From: Catonia carolina
Lineage: Eukaryota > Arthropoda > Insecta > Hemiptera > Achilidae
Length of the DNA stretch: 64,000 nt
Direction: 5' to 3'
Assembly: GCA_035578175.1 (NCBI GenBank)
Contig: JAQMRL010000001.1
Location: 372,551,720-372,615,719, forward strand
Shown in pieces: positions 11,371-21,500 of this stretch. Position 1 is the stretch's first letter, and every line of letters starts with the position of its first letter. The position numbers and the translations under genes were made by a program. A model generated the notes under the pieces. That model did no database searches, was not told where the DNA came from, and saw only the letters and a list, made by a program, of their open reading frames with translations.

Positions 11371-12542
11371 TAATCTGACTTTAAATCATTTTTTTTTATA
11401 TTTTACAACTTTCACTTTTGTTGATGCTGGCGGAAGATAACTTTTACTGTGGTTTCATTTGAGACCTAAAAACAATGTGAGTCTAAATTTAGATTAAAGT
11501 ATTCTATAATTAAACGTAATGAAGTTTTATTGTTAATATTTGCTAGAGAATGTATCATTTCGTTCAAGTCTCTTGCGTGTAATGAATTATTGTATGATAA
11601 CTTCTAATCAAAAAAGTTAGTCATTTGGTATTCTAAAGAACTGAAAAGTTGGTTAAGCTCAGTCATTGTAATCTATTATTGAATACTGCAAATGCAGCCT
11701 ACTCGATAAGTACATTCATGCAGGAAATTCACTACGAAGGATAGATTATATTATTAGGTTCAAGGAGCTTATTTCAAAGAGCTTCAGTGAACTTGAATTA
11801 CCATCATTATATCAGAATAAATTATTATCTTTTAAGAAACTTTTAAGTAAACTTACAGAAACTTTAAGTTGCCATGAGTTCTCTAAAAATGCATAATTTC
11901 ACAGCATTCTCCATTAATAGTAGGATATTTTATATATAATAACCCTGAAAAGTTGCAAAAGCCAAAACGTAAAAACGTGTATAAAATTACAAAAATACAA
12001 TTTTCCCAAAAACGGCTAAATTGATTTTGATTGACTTTCCCTCAAAATACTACATTTTTGGGAGGAGGTCATTAACATGACGCAAGTGATATCTCTGAAG
12101 TAATTCATGAGAGACTGCTCTCGTTATAAAAATCGATTTTTCAGAATTAAGGGCTCCAGTGTATTTTTTTAGAGAAAAAGCTACAGTTTTTGTATGTTAT
12201 ATTTTTTGTCCAATGCTCATAAGTTTAGCGGGAATCTGAGGTTTTCTCTAAAGACACCGCATTTAAATTTGTAAATTCCATGTTCAGCCGTTTCATGTTA
12301 TTCACCACGTAAATTAATGAGGTAACATTTATTCATACAACTTCAGGACGTATAAGTCATATTTTGTCTCTGTCTTTAAAAAAATATTACTTAGAGTATT
12401 GTTGAATTTTTAATCTTCTTACCCCTTAGGTAGGCCCAATTTGAATTTTTTCTGTAAAATTCACTAGGATGTAATTTTGAAACATAAATTCCCTAATGGA
12501 TTTTATCAAGAATACCACGTACACCACCTTTTAAATTTATCT
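11371..12542. other. AT-rich stretch with a diverged repeat-like block
   Basis: Around 11935-12330 a stretch with repeated 'fraction' blocks such as AAAACGGCT and TTTTGGGAGGAGG resembles parts of 15930-16350 and 27600-27960. It suggests an old, diverged repeat family, but boundaries could not be drawn. No coding signal before the retrotransposon. Confidence 0.3.
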
Positions 12543-12559
12543 GTCTATAGGTATGAATA

Positions 12560-14098
12560 GGAAGTGGGCCAACCATCTTACTATCAGAGGTACAAGCAGC
12601 AATTAACGGAATGAAAGAAGGCAAAGCAGCAGGGCCAGACAACATTCATGTAGAGTTTGTCAAACTTTTGAATGAAAAAGGACTACAGAAGATCACAAAC
12701 CTCTTCAACAAGCTCTACTCTTCGGGCAATATACCACATGACTGGTTGGTCTCGGAATTCATTGCTCTTCCTAAAAAGCCTGGAGCCAAACAATGCGAAG
12801 ATCACCGCACCATTAGTCTCATGAGCCATCTTTTAAAAGTTTTCCTCAAAATAACTCATAGGAGAATTTACAAGAGATGTGAAGAGCAAATATCTCGGAA
12901 TCAGTTTGGTTTTGTCAATGCAGTTGGAACCAGAGAAGCGTTATTTGCTGTGCAAGTCTTGGTCCAGAGATGCAGAGATGTAAACTGTGATGTTTATTGC
13001 TGCCTAATTGATTACCAGAAGGCTTTCGACCGTGTACAACATGAAAAAATGGTTGAAATAATGAGACAAACTGGTATTGATGAAAAGGACATGAGAATAA
13101 TCACAAACTTGTACTGGAGCCAAACAGCAAAAATGAGGGTAGATGGCGAAACAACAGATGAGATAAGAATAAGAAGAGGAGTCCAACAGGGATGTGTCTT
13201 GTCGCCATTGCTGTTCAACTGCTATTCGGAACAGATTTTTAGAGAGGCATTGGATGGTGAAGAGGAGCATGGAATACCAATTCAAGGTGAGAGAATCAAC
13301 AATATAAGGTATGCGGATGACACCATAGTACTTGCCGATAGTGAAGAAGGTCTACAGCATCTAGTGAGCAAAATAGCCACAGTAAGTTGCAAAGATGGCC
13401 TTGATATCAACAGTAAGAAAACGAAGTTCATGTTGATCTCCAAGTACAGAAACGACAATGCCAAAATGTTCGTCAATAACCAGCAATTAGAACGTGTGAA
13501 ACACACAATGTACCTGGGAACAATGATAAATGAAAATTGGGTCATGGCCCAGGAGATTAAATATCGCATAGCAAGGGCAACAGCTGCTTACAATAAAATG
13601 AACAGAGTTTTCAGGAGCCATGATCTTACCATTGAAACGAAAATCAGACTTTTGAGGTGCTACATCTTCTCTATTTTGCTGTATGGAGCAGAGACATGGA
13701 CATTGAACAAGAGTATGATTAAACGTATAGAAGCCTTTGAATTGTGGTTGTACCGGAGAATGCTTAAAATATCATGGACAGAGCATGTAACAAATGAAGA
13801 AGCTCTGAGACGGATGAAGAAATCCAGAGAAATATTGAACACCATCAAGATCCGTAAACTTCAGTATTTTGGACACGTCATGCGGAATGAGTCCAGATAC
13901 TCTTTGATACAGCTCATTGTGCAAGGGAAAGTAGATGGAAGGAGAGGACCAGGAAGAAGAAGAATATCCTGGCTACACAACCTCAGGGAATGGACCGGAA
14001 AGACATCTGCTGAACTTTTCCGTATTGCTGTCAGCAAAGTGAGAATTGCCATGCTGGTCGCCAACATCCGAAACGGATAGCGCACTGAAAGAAGAAGA
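12560..14098 (+). mobile_element. 5'-truncated non-LTR retrotransposon
   Basis: The element is flanked by an 11 bp direct repeat AGGTATGAATA at 12549-12559 and 14099-14109, the target-site duplication of target-primed reverse transcription. Its 5' end starts inside the reverse transcriptase frame, and its 3' end is a short GAAGAAGAAG run. The endonuclease domain is absent, as expected for 5' truncation. The insertion is in the left end of family A copy A2. The intact frame and clean duplication indicate a fairly recent event. Confidence 0.85.
12611..14080 (+). CDS. Reverse transcriptase of non-LTR retrotransposon (truncated)
   Basis: The 489-residue frame encodes the RNA-dependent DNA polymerase that copies element RNA at a nicked target. 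Visible motifs are GKAAGPDNI (about residues 4-12), the catalytic motif A LIDYQKAFDRV (about 131-141), motif B RRGVQQGCVLSPL (about 188-200), the catalytic YADD box (about 234-237) and GLDINSKKTKFM (motif D). A C-terminal region with RKLQYFGHVMRNESR and a GRRGPGRRRISW stretch is typical of insect endonuclease/RT proteins. The same frame is open upstream to 12562 (TILLSEVQAAING), so the ATG at 12611 is internal and not a native start. The clade within non-LTR elements was not assigned. No RNase H domain is visible. It cannot move itself because the endonuclease is missing. Confidence 0.9.
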   Translation: MKEGKAAGPDNIHVEFVKLLNEKGLQKITNLFNKLYSSGNIPHDWLVSEFIALPKKPGAKQCEDHRTISLMSHLLKVFLKITHRRIYKRCEEQISRNQFGFVNAVGTREALFAVQVLVQRCRDVNCDVYCCLIDYQKAFDRVQHEKMVEIMRQTGIDEKDMRIITNLYWSQTAKMRVDGETTDEIRIRRGVQQGCVLSPLLFNCYSEQIFREALDGEEEHGIPIQGERINNIRYADDTIVLADSEEGLQHLVSKIATVSCKDGLDINSKKTKFMLISKYRNDNAKMFVNNQQLERVKHTMYLGTMINENWVMAQEIKYRIARATAAYNKMNRVFRSHDLTIETKIRLLRCYIFSILLYGAETWTLNKSMIKRIEAFELWLYRRMLKISWTEHVTNEEALRRMKKSREILNTIKIRKLQYFGHVMRNESRYSLIQLIVQGKVDGRRGPGRRRISWLHNLREWTGKTSAELFRIAVSKVRIAMLVANIRNG

Positions 14099-14219
14099 AG
14101 GTATGAATATATAGGAAGGAAAGTACTATTGTTTCCATGTCGATTTTTCGAAATTGAGTTTTCACCGGATATACATATTTCCAGACCTCCTGAACCCAAA
14201 AAACATGTTTTTAGCGATT

Positions 14220-14262
<43 letters not shown>

Positions 14263-14323
14263 GTGCGTGCGTGCGTGCGTGTGTGTGTGTGTGCGTGCGC
14301 GCGCGCGTGTGTGTGTGTGTGTG

Positions 14324-14365
<42 letters not shown>

Positions 14366-15168
14366 CAAAATATCTCAAGATCGGAACATCGTTCGAAGTT
14401 GAAACTTGAAACTTAAGTTAGATACTACTACCGTACTTGACACAAAAATTTTCATACAAATCGGTCACCCAGAAGTAGTGGTTTATTCGTGTCATTTTTC
14501 ACTTTTTTGCGATTTTCTCAAAAACGGCTCCTACGTTTTTTTTTAAAATCTCCTCATTTACTACATTTTTTTTTTGTTCTACAAGATAGAGTAGGCGCCA
14601 TGTTTGCTAAAATTCTAGGGGAGGCTGTGATCACGTAGAAAAAAATTATTTTTTTACGATTTTGGCCTTAATATGTACTTTTGCGCAAAAGTATATAAAG
14701 TAAAGGTTGTGAACAATTTAAAAATCTGCAACTTTTATTTCAAAAAATTTTCTATAACGCTTAGTTTAGCGGTAATTAGTGATTTTCTTCCATGTTTCTT
14801 CCATTAGTTGTTTTTTCCATGAAAATCTGTAAAAAATGGATTTTTTAAGATTTCAGCCTTAGTATGAATTTTACGATAAACGTGCATGTAATTAAATTTA
14901 TAGTAAATTAAAAGATATACAACTTTTATTTCAATCATTTTTTCTCTACAAAGCATTTAGCGTCAAAAAGTGATTTTTTTTGTATTATTAAGCCAAACAG
15001 GTTGATTTTCATTTTGCGTCATTCACTCATGATTAAAATAAGGTTATGTTTTTTTAGATTAGTTTTTTTGTTTATTTCTAACGTTTTATTACTAATGTTA
15101 GGTTATATTGTTAATTATTTGATTGACAAGAGAAAGTTGTGTGAGTGTTTCACACCAGATTTTTTACC
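14099..15168 (+). repeat. Family A repeat, copy A2
   Basis: Body of the copy interrupted by the retrotransposon; its left tip remains at about 12540-12559. It includes ATAGGAAGGAAAGTA, the CAGACCTCCTGAACCC block, a long GT tract, AAATCGGTCACCCAGAAGTAG, and the right end GTGTGAGTGTTTCACACCAG. No protein is encoded; frames through the GT tract are pure Val-Cys or Thr-His artefacts. Confidence 0.85.
14220..14363. repeat. (GT)n microsatellite with GC-rich interruptions
   Basis: About 144 nt of alternating purine-pyrimidine, mainly GT, with GCGTGCGTGC and CGCGCGCG interruptions. It occupies the same place as shorter GT tracts in other family A copies. Such sequence can form Z-DNA. Confidence 0.95.
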
Positions 15169-15180
15169 CTAGTAGGCCTA

Positions 15181-15396
15181 TTATATTATAAGGAAGGAAG
15201 TTGAATCAAAATCTTTAGAGCCATCTTTTAAAAAAACTTGTAGTATGTTTACGTTTTGTTCACTGGAATTAAGTGGTACCGTTAATTTTGGTACTCGAAC
15301 AGTTAAAAAACCCTCGGAGTTTGGTTGAGAAAACTTTACTTTTAAAATTTCAGTTCCTCTTATTTGACTTTTAGTTGGTGTTTGAGAGGAAACCAT
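15181..15396 (-). CDS. Hypothetical 71-residue frame
   Basis: An ATG-initiated frame, rich in Ser, Lys and Val, with mixed codon composition unlike the AT-only frames around it (contains SQPNSEGFLTVRVPKL). No family recognised. It lies divergent to the frame at 15502-15698, only about 100 bp apart. It may be a small gene, an exon of an unseen gene, part of an unknown element, or chance. Confidence 0.2.
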   Translation of the reverse strand: MVSSQTPTKSQIRGTEILKVKFSQPNSEGFLTVRVPKLTVPLNSSEQNVNILQVFLKDGSKDFDSTSFLII

Positions 15397-15501
15397 TTTC
15401 CTGTTACTGTCATAGATATTAAGCTGATTACATTATTATTCTAGTGCCGATGTTTAATTGTGCAATTTTCCTTGGATAGAGAATGAGAACGTGCACTTAA
15501 G

Positions 15502-15698
15502 TGGCTGATAAACAAGCATCATTTGCTGTATGGAAACAAGGAGTATGTTTGCAAACATTACGCTTGGCTGAATATGCTATTGATATTGTCAGAATGATTG
15601 ATTGTACAAGCGGAATTCTGAAAGAGAAATGCACCGTTGTATTACAGTCACTATTTATCTATTTAGCAAATCAGAAAGTGAATGAAGTTAATTTGTGA
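15502..15698 (+). CDS. Hypothetical coding-like segment (possible exon)
   Basis: The frame reads ADKQASFAVWKQG, LAEYAIDIVRMIDC and LKEKCTVVLQSLFIYL, with balanced residue composition. It has no ATG: the frame is closed by TAA just upstream of a GTG, and an AG directly precedes 15502, so an exon entered by splicing is as likely as a gene start. A possible donor (AAA|GTGAAT) is near 15678. The family was not recognised. Confidence 0.25.
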
Positions 15699-15699
15699 T

Positions 15700-16425
15700 A
15701 GCTTAATAAATTAACTCCTTTAACAATATTATATTCTTCCGTTCTATCTATAGTATAAATGGATAAAGTATTGTGATGGTTCAAAATTTTCTATACCCAA
15801 ATTTCAAAAAGTTGTTTTTAGAAGGATCCCCGTCCTCATCTGTGTGTTGTTTTTTCGTTCTGGAGCAACAACTACTTAGGCTGAAATTTTAAAACTAAGA
15901 TGCCCTCAGTTGACCACAAACATTTTTTGGGATTATTTATGTAATCCCAAAATTAAAGAAACTTTATTCCGGTGCAAAAATACAAGAGTGTTCAATTTTC
16001 TCAAAAATGGCTCTAACAATTGATTGATTTAACTTTCTTCACTTACTACTTGTACATGAACTAAGCTCATCGAGAAAGCAAAAGTAGTTATCCTTGGGAA
16101 AATTCGTGATGTGCTTTCATTTAAGAATCTTTTTCAATAATTATAATCTTACGTTAAATTTTATGGCAAAACTCCACATAATAAAAATATTCAAGATTGT
16201 TAAATATGCGACAACATTTGCTGAGGTCATTAGAGTGGCAAAATTGGTATCCTAGAAAAATTTCGTGGAGGAACTCTGCTCTATTTCTTAATTATGTTAT
16301 TTCTAAGTTACGGCGTTGCGATAAATATTAGGGCAAATTTGCACATGAAAAAAGTTTAAGAGAATTTAAAATTTTACTTTTTGTGTTTAATTGTTTTGTA
16401 TCCTGTCGATACGAAGAAAATAACT
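15700..16425. other. AT-rich stretch, diverged repeat-like
   Basis: No gene recognised. It contains TTTTCTCAAAAATGGCT-type blocks that recall the interior of family A and the 27600-27960 region, without clear ends. Confidence 0.3.
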
Positions 16426-16427
16426 TT

Positions 16428-16620
16428 AGTTTCAAGTTTCAACTTCGTACGATGTTCCGTTCTTGAGATATTTTGCACACACTCAGACCAATCGCTAAAA
16501 ACATGTTTTTTGGGTTCAGGGGGTCTAAAATCGTGTAGATCCGATGAAAACTCGATTTCGAAAAATCAGCATGAAAACAATACTTTCCTTCCTATATATT
16601 CATATAGGCAAGAGACAGTA
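16428..16620 (-). repeat. Family A repeat, left-end fragment A3 (inverted)
   Basis: Reverse complement of the first 190 bp of family A: AGATATTTTGCACACACT, AAACATGTTTTTTGGGTTC, CTTTCCTTCCTATATATTC and GGCAAGAGACAG. The GT tract is reduced to CACACAC and most of the body is missing. Confidence 0.8.
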
Positions 16621-16622
16621 AT

Positions 16623-17395
16623 ATTGAAAATGATCTAACCTAACACTGACAGACAAGCTTTTATGTTACTTGTGACAACGTACTAAAAACCGATGGATTG
16701 ATAAACTCTACAAATTATTAATATCAGGTCAAATCAAAAATTGCATATTTATTTTAAATATTTACGTACACAGTGAAATTTTGAGTATTAACGTTAACCA
16801 TTAACAAATTAATGTATCCCGTATTTTATCAGTACAAATATAAATTTGATGTGATTTATAATGAAACATTGATTGACTGGTATTTAGCTTACATTAAACA
16901 ATGTATATTCAATTGTCAAGAGGATTAAACTTTATTGGAATGTAACAAGTTCTGGTGTATACGTATAATTATGCCCAGTTCTGTTGAAGTAAATTTCATT
17001 AAACAGGTAAATATTTGCTTGCAGTATTTACTTTTACGAACAGTCTCGTGCATGGAACCTATTGGATTACCTATAATACAATTTATTTAATTCCATCTAA
17101 ATTTCTACAAACTTGAGCAAAAAGAATAAATACTATTAACTCAAATACTATCATCTGCATTAAAAGATCTTTTTATCCGATAAAAAGGAGTCAGGCATTG
17201 TCGGATTATCAAAAATTACGTATTAACGAGGACACAAGATATAGAATAAATATGTTTCCATTGAAGAAGTGTATAAAGATAAAATGAATTATATGTAGTT
17301 TATTTTGTCTGAAATTTTGTGGTTGATTTTTAAAAACCATAAATTTTGTCAGTAAAGATTCTTGTTTTGGTTTATGTCCTTAATTAATGTATGCT
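16623..17395. other. AT-rich stretch, nothing recognised
   Basis: No gene or named repeat recognised. A short perfect hairpin CTTTTTATCCGATAAAAAG lies at about 17168-17186. Confidence 0.4.
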
Positions 17396-17491
17396 AATAT
17401 TATAAAGAAAAAGCGTGTTTTTTTTGTGCTGGCTAATTTCCGAAACTACTGAACCGATTTTCATGGAATTTTGACTGCATATTCGTATTTA

Positions 17492-17865
17492 CGAGGTGTG
17501 GCTATTAACGAGGTTAATAACGAGACTGACGTTGTAAAAAAATTTATTTTTATTATACATAATCACTTATTGTCACCTTCAATATACACTCCTTCTCTAT
17601 CCCTACAAAGTTCCCTAAGGTGAAATCTGCATTAAAAGGGACACGATTTGAGTCTGTGGAAGCTGTAAAAGAGAAAGCGGCACGTGTCCTGAAGGAGCTG
17701 ACAGAAGATGACTTCCAGCACTGTTTCCAACAATGGAAAATACGACGCATGGAGCGTCGTAGGGATAGAGGAGGAGTGTATATTGAAGGTGACAATAAGT
17801 GATTATGTATAAAATTAAAATTAAATTTATTTACGTCAGTTTTGTTATTTAATAGCCACACCTCG
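17492..17865. mobile_element. Palindromic mariner derivative M1 (374 bp)
   Basis: Bounded by TA on both sides (17490-17491, 17866-17867) and by the same terminal sequence in opposite orientation, CGAGGTGTGGCTATTAA and TTAATAGCCACACCTCG region. The left 115 nt (17492-17606) is an inverted copy of the right 111 nt (17755-17865). The right part encodes the 3' end of a mariner transposase. The junction begins with TTCCCTAAGGTGAAATCTGC at about 17609, exactly as in the element at 30327-31256. Confidence 0.8.
17620..17802 (+). pseudogene. Mariner transposase C-terminal fragment
   Basis: Sixty residues (KSALKGTRFESVEAVKEKAA, LKELTEDDFQHCFQQWK, GVYIEGDNK) match the last part of a mariner transposase, downstream of the third catalytic Asp. 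Nothing upstream remains, so it is not functional. The same region is encoded at 30392-30631 (minus) and about 31020-31190 (plus, broken). Confidence 0.75.
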
Positions 17866-18123
17866 TATATTCACAGCAAGGTTTTATTTTTAAATTTTCA
17901 TAAATGATTACCCAAACGGCCCTAATAAAAATTTTCATAAATATGTGTACATGTGCGCGCGCGTGCGCGCTTGTGTGTATACATGTGAGTACGTAATGCT
18001 GTTGAAGTAGATGAAGGAGTTAGATGAAGACGAGAAACGTACGCGGGGGAAATTATCAAAACGTCGTATCTGTTGGTGTGTGAGTACTAATTGTTGAAGT
18101 ACAGGTACCTACAACACATTACG

Positions 18124-18190
18124 TGTATATTAGTGTATTAGTGCATATATTAGTGTATTAGTGTATATTAGTGTATTGTGTGTATTAGTA
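18124..18190. repeat. TTAGTGTA tandem repeat
   Basis: Irregular tandem of TATTAGTGTATTAGTG units within the Helitron-like element. Confidence 0.8.
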
Positions 18191-18409
18191 GGCCCTACCT
18201 ATTGTATATTATTGTTGAAAGGGTAGAATAGCAAGTGACGTACGCGGGGAAATTTATCAAAACGTTGTGTGTGTGTGTGCGTGGTTATGTGCACTTTGGA
18301 GTACACAATCGATCTAATAGCTACAAAGTTTCTGTTGCATTTTTCTTCAATTGATTACATCATTTTTATCTCGTGCAAAGCCGTGACGGGGTATGCTAGT
18401 GCACGATAA

Positions 18410-18540
18410 AGCTAATGTAGAGAAAGTAGGATGATAGATGAAAAAGAGAGATAAAAAATGCCCTGACCGGAAATCAAAACTAAGACCCGTGGCTTAGAAG
18501 CCAGATGCGCTGACCACTATACCAAACCTGTAAAGATTAG
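18410..18540 (-). mobile_element. tRNA-derived SINE, group S1 (inverted)
   Basis: On the minus strand: GGTATAGTGGTCAGCGCAT (A box region), TAGTTTTGATTTCCGGTCAG (decayed B box), then GCATTTTTTATCTCTC. It lies directly after the Helitron-like 3' end. The order and the GGTCAG-GCATTTTTTATC join match the copy at 27345. Confidence 0.55.
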
Positions 18541-19335
18541 TAGAGCTTAGTTACAGCGGTAATGATGTTTTTCTTCTATTTTTGATTCGCTGGGTGTATT
18601 TCATAAAATTATATGGGCTAGTCCAGTCTGTCTCAGCTGGTAGAAAATAGTTTAAAATTATTGTTAAGATATAAGGCGAGTGATTTTGTGTGGTGAACAG
18701 CTGATAGTAAAAAAAGTACATTCTCCATTTGGTTGCTCTTAGCATAATCAAACCCGGGGTTTTCTGTTTAATTGGTAACACCTGTAAGAAAATTAAAGTT
18801 AGATGTTTGATTTAAAATATTTCGTTTTCAATTTGTAAAATACAATTGGAAAATATTTTTTAACAGACTGATTAAAATATTACCCATCTGAATTTTTGAA
18901 GTTGCCGTCCAAAATTATTTTTCTTTATAAGCTCTACAATTTGTATTTAACTTAGAGCTGAAATATCAAGCCAAATGATGAAATAACGGTCATATGAAGT
19001 ACATTTAAATATTATTTATTTAGTTACAGAAAGAGAATTTTCCATTCAGAAAAAATATTTTCATTCCCAGTAAAGAGCCGTCGAGTTCAGAAAGACAAGA
19101 AAATTGGGAGATGAAAGAGTGCTAGGACAATTGAAAATCCTTTTCAGTTATAAAATAATATTTCATTTTCTGAAGTGACTGTCTGATAAATTGATAGAAA
19201 TGGACAACTTACAAAATTTCAGTAATTTTTAATGAAGTGACAAACATGTTGTGATCTGTATCCAGTAGAAAATAATAAAAAACAATCCAATTCAAATTAT
19301 TTAAAAATCAACGACTATTGAAACAACAATACTAA
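18541..19335. other. AT-rich stretch, nothing recognised
   Basis: No gene or named repeat recognised. Confidence 0.4.
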
Positions 19336-19337
19336 AA

Positions 19338-19460
19338 TAAGCCGCCTCTGTAGAATAGTTGTTGGTATGCTACACTTCAAAGGGGAAGTCCCCGGGTTAG
19401 ATTCCAGGTTAGGCTCTGGTAATTTTAATACGTTCGACCTAACACTTTTTGTGTTACGAC
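19338..19460 (+). mobile_element. tRNA-derived SINE, group S2
   Basis: GCCGCCTCTGTAGAATAGTTG head, then CCCCGGGTTAGATTCCAGG B-box-like block and TTAGGCTCTGGTAATTTTAA tail. Close in layout to the copy at about 11230-11370. Confidence 0.5.
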
Positions 19461-20035
19461 TTCATTAAAAAAAATCCGAATTGTATTAAACATGAGTGTA
19501 TGGTTTTTACTAAGTTACTCCACTTACAGCAGTAATTTTAAATATGAACTATCAAATATAATATGAAGCTTTATAGTGTAGGTAGAGTAGCTTATCGTCT
19601 TCCTCTTCCGGTTGTCCAACAAACTACTCTGCATCAGGCAATAAATCATAGACTACAAATTTCTCCGGCACTTCCAACAAATCTTACTCCTACACATTGT
19701 GTCCGTTAATCCTTGGCACATCCTCCCTCACTATCACACCATTGTTTCCTGAGTCTCTCCCTTGATCTTCTTCTAATCGGGTCCCGTTTAACATCCTCAA
19801 TTCTCTGCATTATCTGTATGAATTTAGAGATACCACCTACCCTTTCTACAAAAACCGCTATTTTCCAGTAAATCAGTCATTCAATATCCAAAATTTCACT
19901 TAATAATTTCCTCAAATAAAATGTTTCTCAATATCCAAAATATTAAAACCCTTAGTAGATCTTAACAAAAAAAAGTAAAATTAAAATGTCTTAAAACCCA
20001 CGACGTAAGAAGATTGTAGCTAAAAACATTTAGTC
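19461..20035. other. Stretch with possible retrotransposon debris
   Basis: A slightly C-rich segment at about 19590-19820 has the look of decayed retrotransposon sequence but no frame could be followed. Nothing else recognised. Confidence 0.3.
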
Positions 20036-20039
20036 TTTT

Positions 20040-20205
20040 TCTTCCTCACAAGTATAAGAAAATAGCTTATCACGTCATCCCTCCTTGGAACTGGCCGTTC
20101 CAACGTTTCATAGGCCGTCCCAAACTTCTTATTGTGGTAGGTTGCCTATTCATAAACCAGATGTGAATTCTTGCTACAACCATTCGTTGAATCTAATGAT
20201 TGGAA
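20040..20205 (-). pseudogene. Non-LTR retrotransposon 3' fragment (RT3)
   Basis: Minus-strand translation gives MNRQPTTIRSLGRPMKRWNG, which has the GRPxKRW signature near the C-terminus of insect non-LTR ORF2 proteins. Only about 50 codons are recognisable. Confidence 0.4.
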
Positions 20206-20239
20206 ATGTATTAAACTAATTTAAACTAAATGTATTATA

Positions 20240-20294
20240 AGCACCCACGGATTAACCCCACGGATTAGCACCCACGGATTAGCACCCACGGATT
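20240..20294. repeat. 14 bp minisatellite (four units)
   Basis: Units of AGCACCCACGGATT repeated about four times, the second with small changes. It stands out by GC content and directly follows the retrotransposon fragment. Confidence 0.9.
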
Positions 20295-20550
20295 AAGTAG
20301 ATGGGAAGACGGCCAATGGTCTTGATGGCAGAAGAAGGAAATCTTTCCAACAGCGGAGAGGACGAAAAACCTAGGAAATATTACTTGGTCTCCGAATGAA
20401 TCCCAGATGCTTTAAGGTGGCAGCCCTCCAGAAAATGGAGCAGACTCTTTTTAGCCACACTTGTAAATTATACTTATTACAATCGACTCCTAAGAGGAGT
20501 CGTCAGGAGATTTGTAATTGAACAGGAACAAACAAAGAAATAACACCTAA

Positions 20551-21250
20551 AGCTAGGTTCATCCGGGATCTGGGTATAATAAACAAACTTCCTTTAAATT
20601 TGCAACAATTATTTATTCACACGATCAATAATAAATTTAATTATTAAGCTGAGATAACTAACAAATCACTACCTATTAGAATACAACAATTAAATTAATT
20701 TCAAAACTTAAACTAAACTCGACTATAAATAAGATACTGATAATCAACTCCACAACCACTTGCTACCATCCACTATTACGCACATGCACTATTAACGTAA
20801 TTCAGAACCGGTTCCATAACGATACTATTTCGAAACAGCCCGACAACACTTGTTCCATTCGTAGTTCAAATACTATCTAATTCACTTCAAAGGCGCTAAC
20901 TTACCTGTGGTCTGATAGTGTCTTAAACAATCGAGACACTTCTAAAACTTTCTCCGGTTGACTGGAATATGGTAGAAGGAATTAAAATGAAAACAAACGT
21001 ATCTGCTAGTTCTGATTTCCGAGAATTTCTTTTCAAAATATTTCATTCATTGCAATCCATTATCCTTTTTCAATACAATCCACTTCATACAATACTTGTG
21101 TATTGACTTCTTACAATATTGATTTTACATTGATTATTGATTTCTTACAATAAAAGCAATTTATTATCATAACTATTTCTAAAATATTACAATTATAATG
21201 TTTCAATATAAATAAAAGAAATATATTTTTAAAAGTAATGTTATTGTAAT
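20551..21250. other. AT-rich stretch, nothing recognised
   Basis: No gene or named repeat recognised. Confidence 0.4.
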
Positions 21251-21496
21251 CAGGCACGTAGCCAGGGAGGGAGTTTGAGGGGGTTCAGCCCTCCGAATGG
21301 AAAATACAAATTTCATGCTAAACTAATATGCTACGTATCCCAGGTTAGATTTCCTGTCAGGTCTGGCAGTTTTTCATCAGTTGTTTTCATCTATCACCCT
21401 TCACTAGCCTAACAGTGAATAACAGTAGAAAGTTACACTAAAAAAAATCTTCATATTCAGTACTCCCCTCGAACCTAAATCCTGGCTACGTGCCTA
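21251..21496. mobile_element. hAT-like MITE (246 bp)
   Basis: Terminal inverted repeats CAGGCACGTAGCCAGG and CCTGGCTACGTGCCTA match at 15 of 16 positions. Flanks ATTGTAAT (21243-21250) and ATTGTATG (21497-21504) match at 6 of 8, fitting an aged 8 bp hAT duplication. The inside holds part of an S1 SINE (TTAGATTTCCTGTCAGGTCT, then GGCAGTTTTTCATC), so a SINE has jumped into, or been captured by, the element. Confidence 0.65.
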
Positions 21497-21500
21497 ATTG

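Larger units (their letters stand above)
17396..18400 (+). mobile_element. Helitron-like non-autonomous element
   Basis: The right end reads GCAAAGCCGTGACGGGGTATG then CTAG (18396-18399) and T, the form of insect Helitron 3' ends (GC-rich region, then CTRR, host T). The left part has the CCGAAACTACTGAACCGATT block common near the start of such elements. No Rep/helicase is encoded. A palindromic mariner has inserted at 17492-17865. A 30 nt block (ACGTACGCGGGG with AAATTATCAAAACG) occurs twice, at about 18037 and 18238. Confidence 0.5.

Noticed and set aside
13004..14199. Minus-strand frames of 62-112 codons
   Set aside because: Antisense shadows of the reverse transcriptase gene.
14129..14416. 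Frames of Val-Cys or Thr-His repeats of 68-95 codons across the GT tract
   Set aside because: They are translations of a dinucleotide repeat in every frame and not genes. The same applies to 23393-23602 and 32573-32809.
20240..20294. Short CRISPR-like array
   Set aside because: Units are contiguous 14 bp repeats with no spacers, in a eukaryotic context; it is a minisatellite.
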